Positions 6,058 through 6,840 of a stretch of DNA of 6,840 nt are shown piece by piece; position 1 is the stretch's first letter, and the number at the start of each line of letters is the position of its first letter. Origin of the DNA: an uncultured Hyphomicrobiales bacterium (GTDB lineage: Bacteria; Pseudomonadota; Alphaproteobacteria; Rhizobiales; Aestuariivirgaceae); contig CAIYXE010000302.1 of the NCBI GenBank assembly GCA_903930095.1, positions 1-6,840 on the forward strand, read 5' to 3'. Made by a program: the position numbers and the translations under genes. The notes under the pieces were generated by a model. That model searched no databases and was not told the origin of the DNA. It worked only from the letters and a program-made list of their open reading frames with translations.

Positions 6058-6840
6058 TCACCGCACCAGCAGCGCATACTTGTTGTTGATCTCACCCAGT
6101 CGGGCTTTGAGCTTTGGCGCGTCATTGAGGCGTACTTCCAGATCATCCGGCGAGCCAACGGGAATGACGCTGCCCACTTCGAGGCTGAAAATCTCGTCGA
6201 TCGAAAGCTCCGCGTGCCGGAAAAGCCCTGCAATATCCAGCTCATAGGCGAGAGTCCGCTTTCTGGCGATGAGCGCACGCGTCGCCTCGGGTATTGAATC
6301 CTTTTTGCCTGAGAGGATTGCTTCGATCATGCTGCCTGGCATGAGGATATGGAACTCGGACACGCTGCCGTTTATCTCAAGCTTGAAAGGCCTCACCAGC
6401 ACAACTTCAACGGGACGAAACAGCTTGGCAGATGCCGGATTGGTTTCGGAGTCTTCCTGCTTCAGCTCATACTCTGCAAATGCCTTCCATGCCTCTCTCA
6501 CCGAATCGATGATAGCTTTGATGAGTATGCTGATTATCCGAGTTTCGATCAGGGTAAATTCCTTCTTTGGCATCGGGTTGCTTTTGTTGACGCCGCCGAA
6601 GTACAAGTTGACCGTGTCGTTTACGAGGGCATTCTCGAGTACGAGACCCATCTTGCCAGGCAGTCCACTCAGACTGAACGCATTGATGCTGGAAGGTATG
6701 GACAGGGTTTCACAATAATTCTCGAATTTTTCGATGCGCAGTATCCCGCGCATGACGACGATGTTCTTCTGCAGGATGCCGAGCATCGCGTTTGCGAGAG
6801 TGATCTGGATTCTCTCGTCGATCTGGTTGATCCTCTCGGC
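6058..6840 (-). CDS. fliM: FliM, flagellar C-ring switch protein (N-terminus outside the window)
   Basis: The frame is open from the right edge to a TGA at 6060-6058, giving 260 visible residues. E. coli FliM has 334, so about the first 50-70, including the CheY-binding tip, lie beyond the edge. FliM links FliG to FliN in the C-ring and sets rotation direction. Visible residues about 1-190 are the middle, FliG-binding domain: ILRIEKFENYCETLSIPSSI at 33-52, VNLYFGG at 77-83, EFHILMPGSMIEA at 162-174. About 195-260 is the C-terminal SpoA domain: LSIDEIFSLEVGSVIPVGSP at 212-231, ending NNKYALLVR. The usual GGXG loop reads GGVN (82-85), and the protein stops right after the SpoA domain, without the E. 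coli tail. The ATG at 6786-6784 is internal: homologous sequence (AERINQIDERIQITLANA) continues upstream of it without a stop. Overall similarity to remembered gammaproteobacterial FliM is lower than for the export proteins. Confidence 0.93.
   Translation of the reverse strand, partial: AERINQIDERIQITLANAMLGILQKNIVVMRGILRIEKFENYCETLSIPSSINAFSLSGLPGKMGLVLENALVNDTVNLYFGGVNKSNPMPKKEFTLIETRIISILIKAIIDSVREAWKAFAEYELKQEDSETNPASAKLFRPVEVVLVRPFKLEINGSVSEFHILMPGSMIEAILSGKKDSIPEATRALIARKRTLAYELDIAGLFRHAELSIDEIFSLEVGSVIPVGSPDDLEVRLNDAPKLKARLGEINNKYALLVR

Noticed and set aside
6784..6786. ATG as the start of fliM
   Set aside because: The frame stays open upstream to the right edge and encodes sequence fitting the FliM middle domain; starting here would remove a conserved helix as well as the N-terminus.
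1..6840. A new or undescribed system, mobile element or CRISPR array
   Set aside because: Every stretch is accounted for by a known flagellar gene in the standard order; no transposase, inverted-repeat pair, integrase site or regularly spaced repeat was seen.

Overview
The window is one uninterrupted stretch of a flagellar motor and export operon, all read on the minus strand (right to left). Transcription order is fliM (5' end beyond the right edge), fliN, fliO, fliP, fliQ, fliR, flhB, flhA and flhF (only its first 73 codons, running off the left edge). No RNA gene, mobile element, CRISPR array or clear terminator was seen. No stretch over 62 bases lies between genes.

The order fliMNOPQR-flhB-flhA-flhF, with flhF directly after flhA, is the arrangement known from polarly flagellated Gammaproteobacteria such as Pseudomonas and Vibrio. 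Moderate GC by eye, FlhF and export-gate proteins resembling those lineages fit a gammaproteobacterium with polar flagella. This is an inference from synteny and remembered family sequences; genus cannot be assigned.

Right part (6840-5673): the C-ring proteins FliM and FliN, which form the switch and the docking site for export substrates. Middle (5672-3517): FliO, FliP, FliQ and FliR. FliP5-FliQ4-FliR1 is the membrane export gate, and FliO helps assemble it. Left part (3517-282): FlhB, which wraps the gate and switches substrate specificity by self-cleavage at NPTH, and FlhA, the nonameric energy-transducing and chaperone-docking component. Far left: FlhF, the SRP-type GTPase that places the flagellum at the pole.

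The genes are tightly packed: fliN/fliO abut (TGA-GTG), fliO/fliP overlap by 4 bases, fliQ/fliR are 3 bases apart, and fliR/flhB and flhB/flhA overlap by 1 base each. Export-gate proteins look fully canonical. The C-ring proteins deviate at recognisable functional motifs: FliM has GGVN where GGXG is expected, and FliN has PITA where E. coli has the FliH-binding valine patch. Shine-Dalgarno quality also appears to follow the known copy number of each product. No new system was found; these deviations are the points most worth checking.
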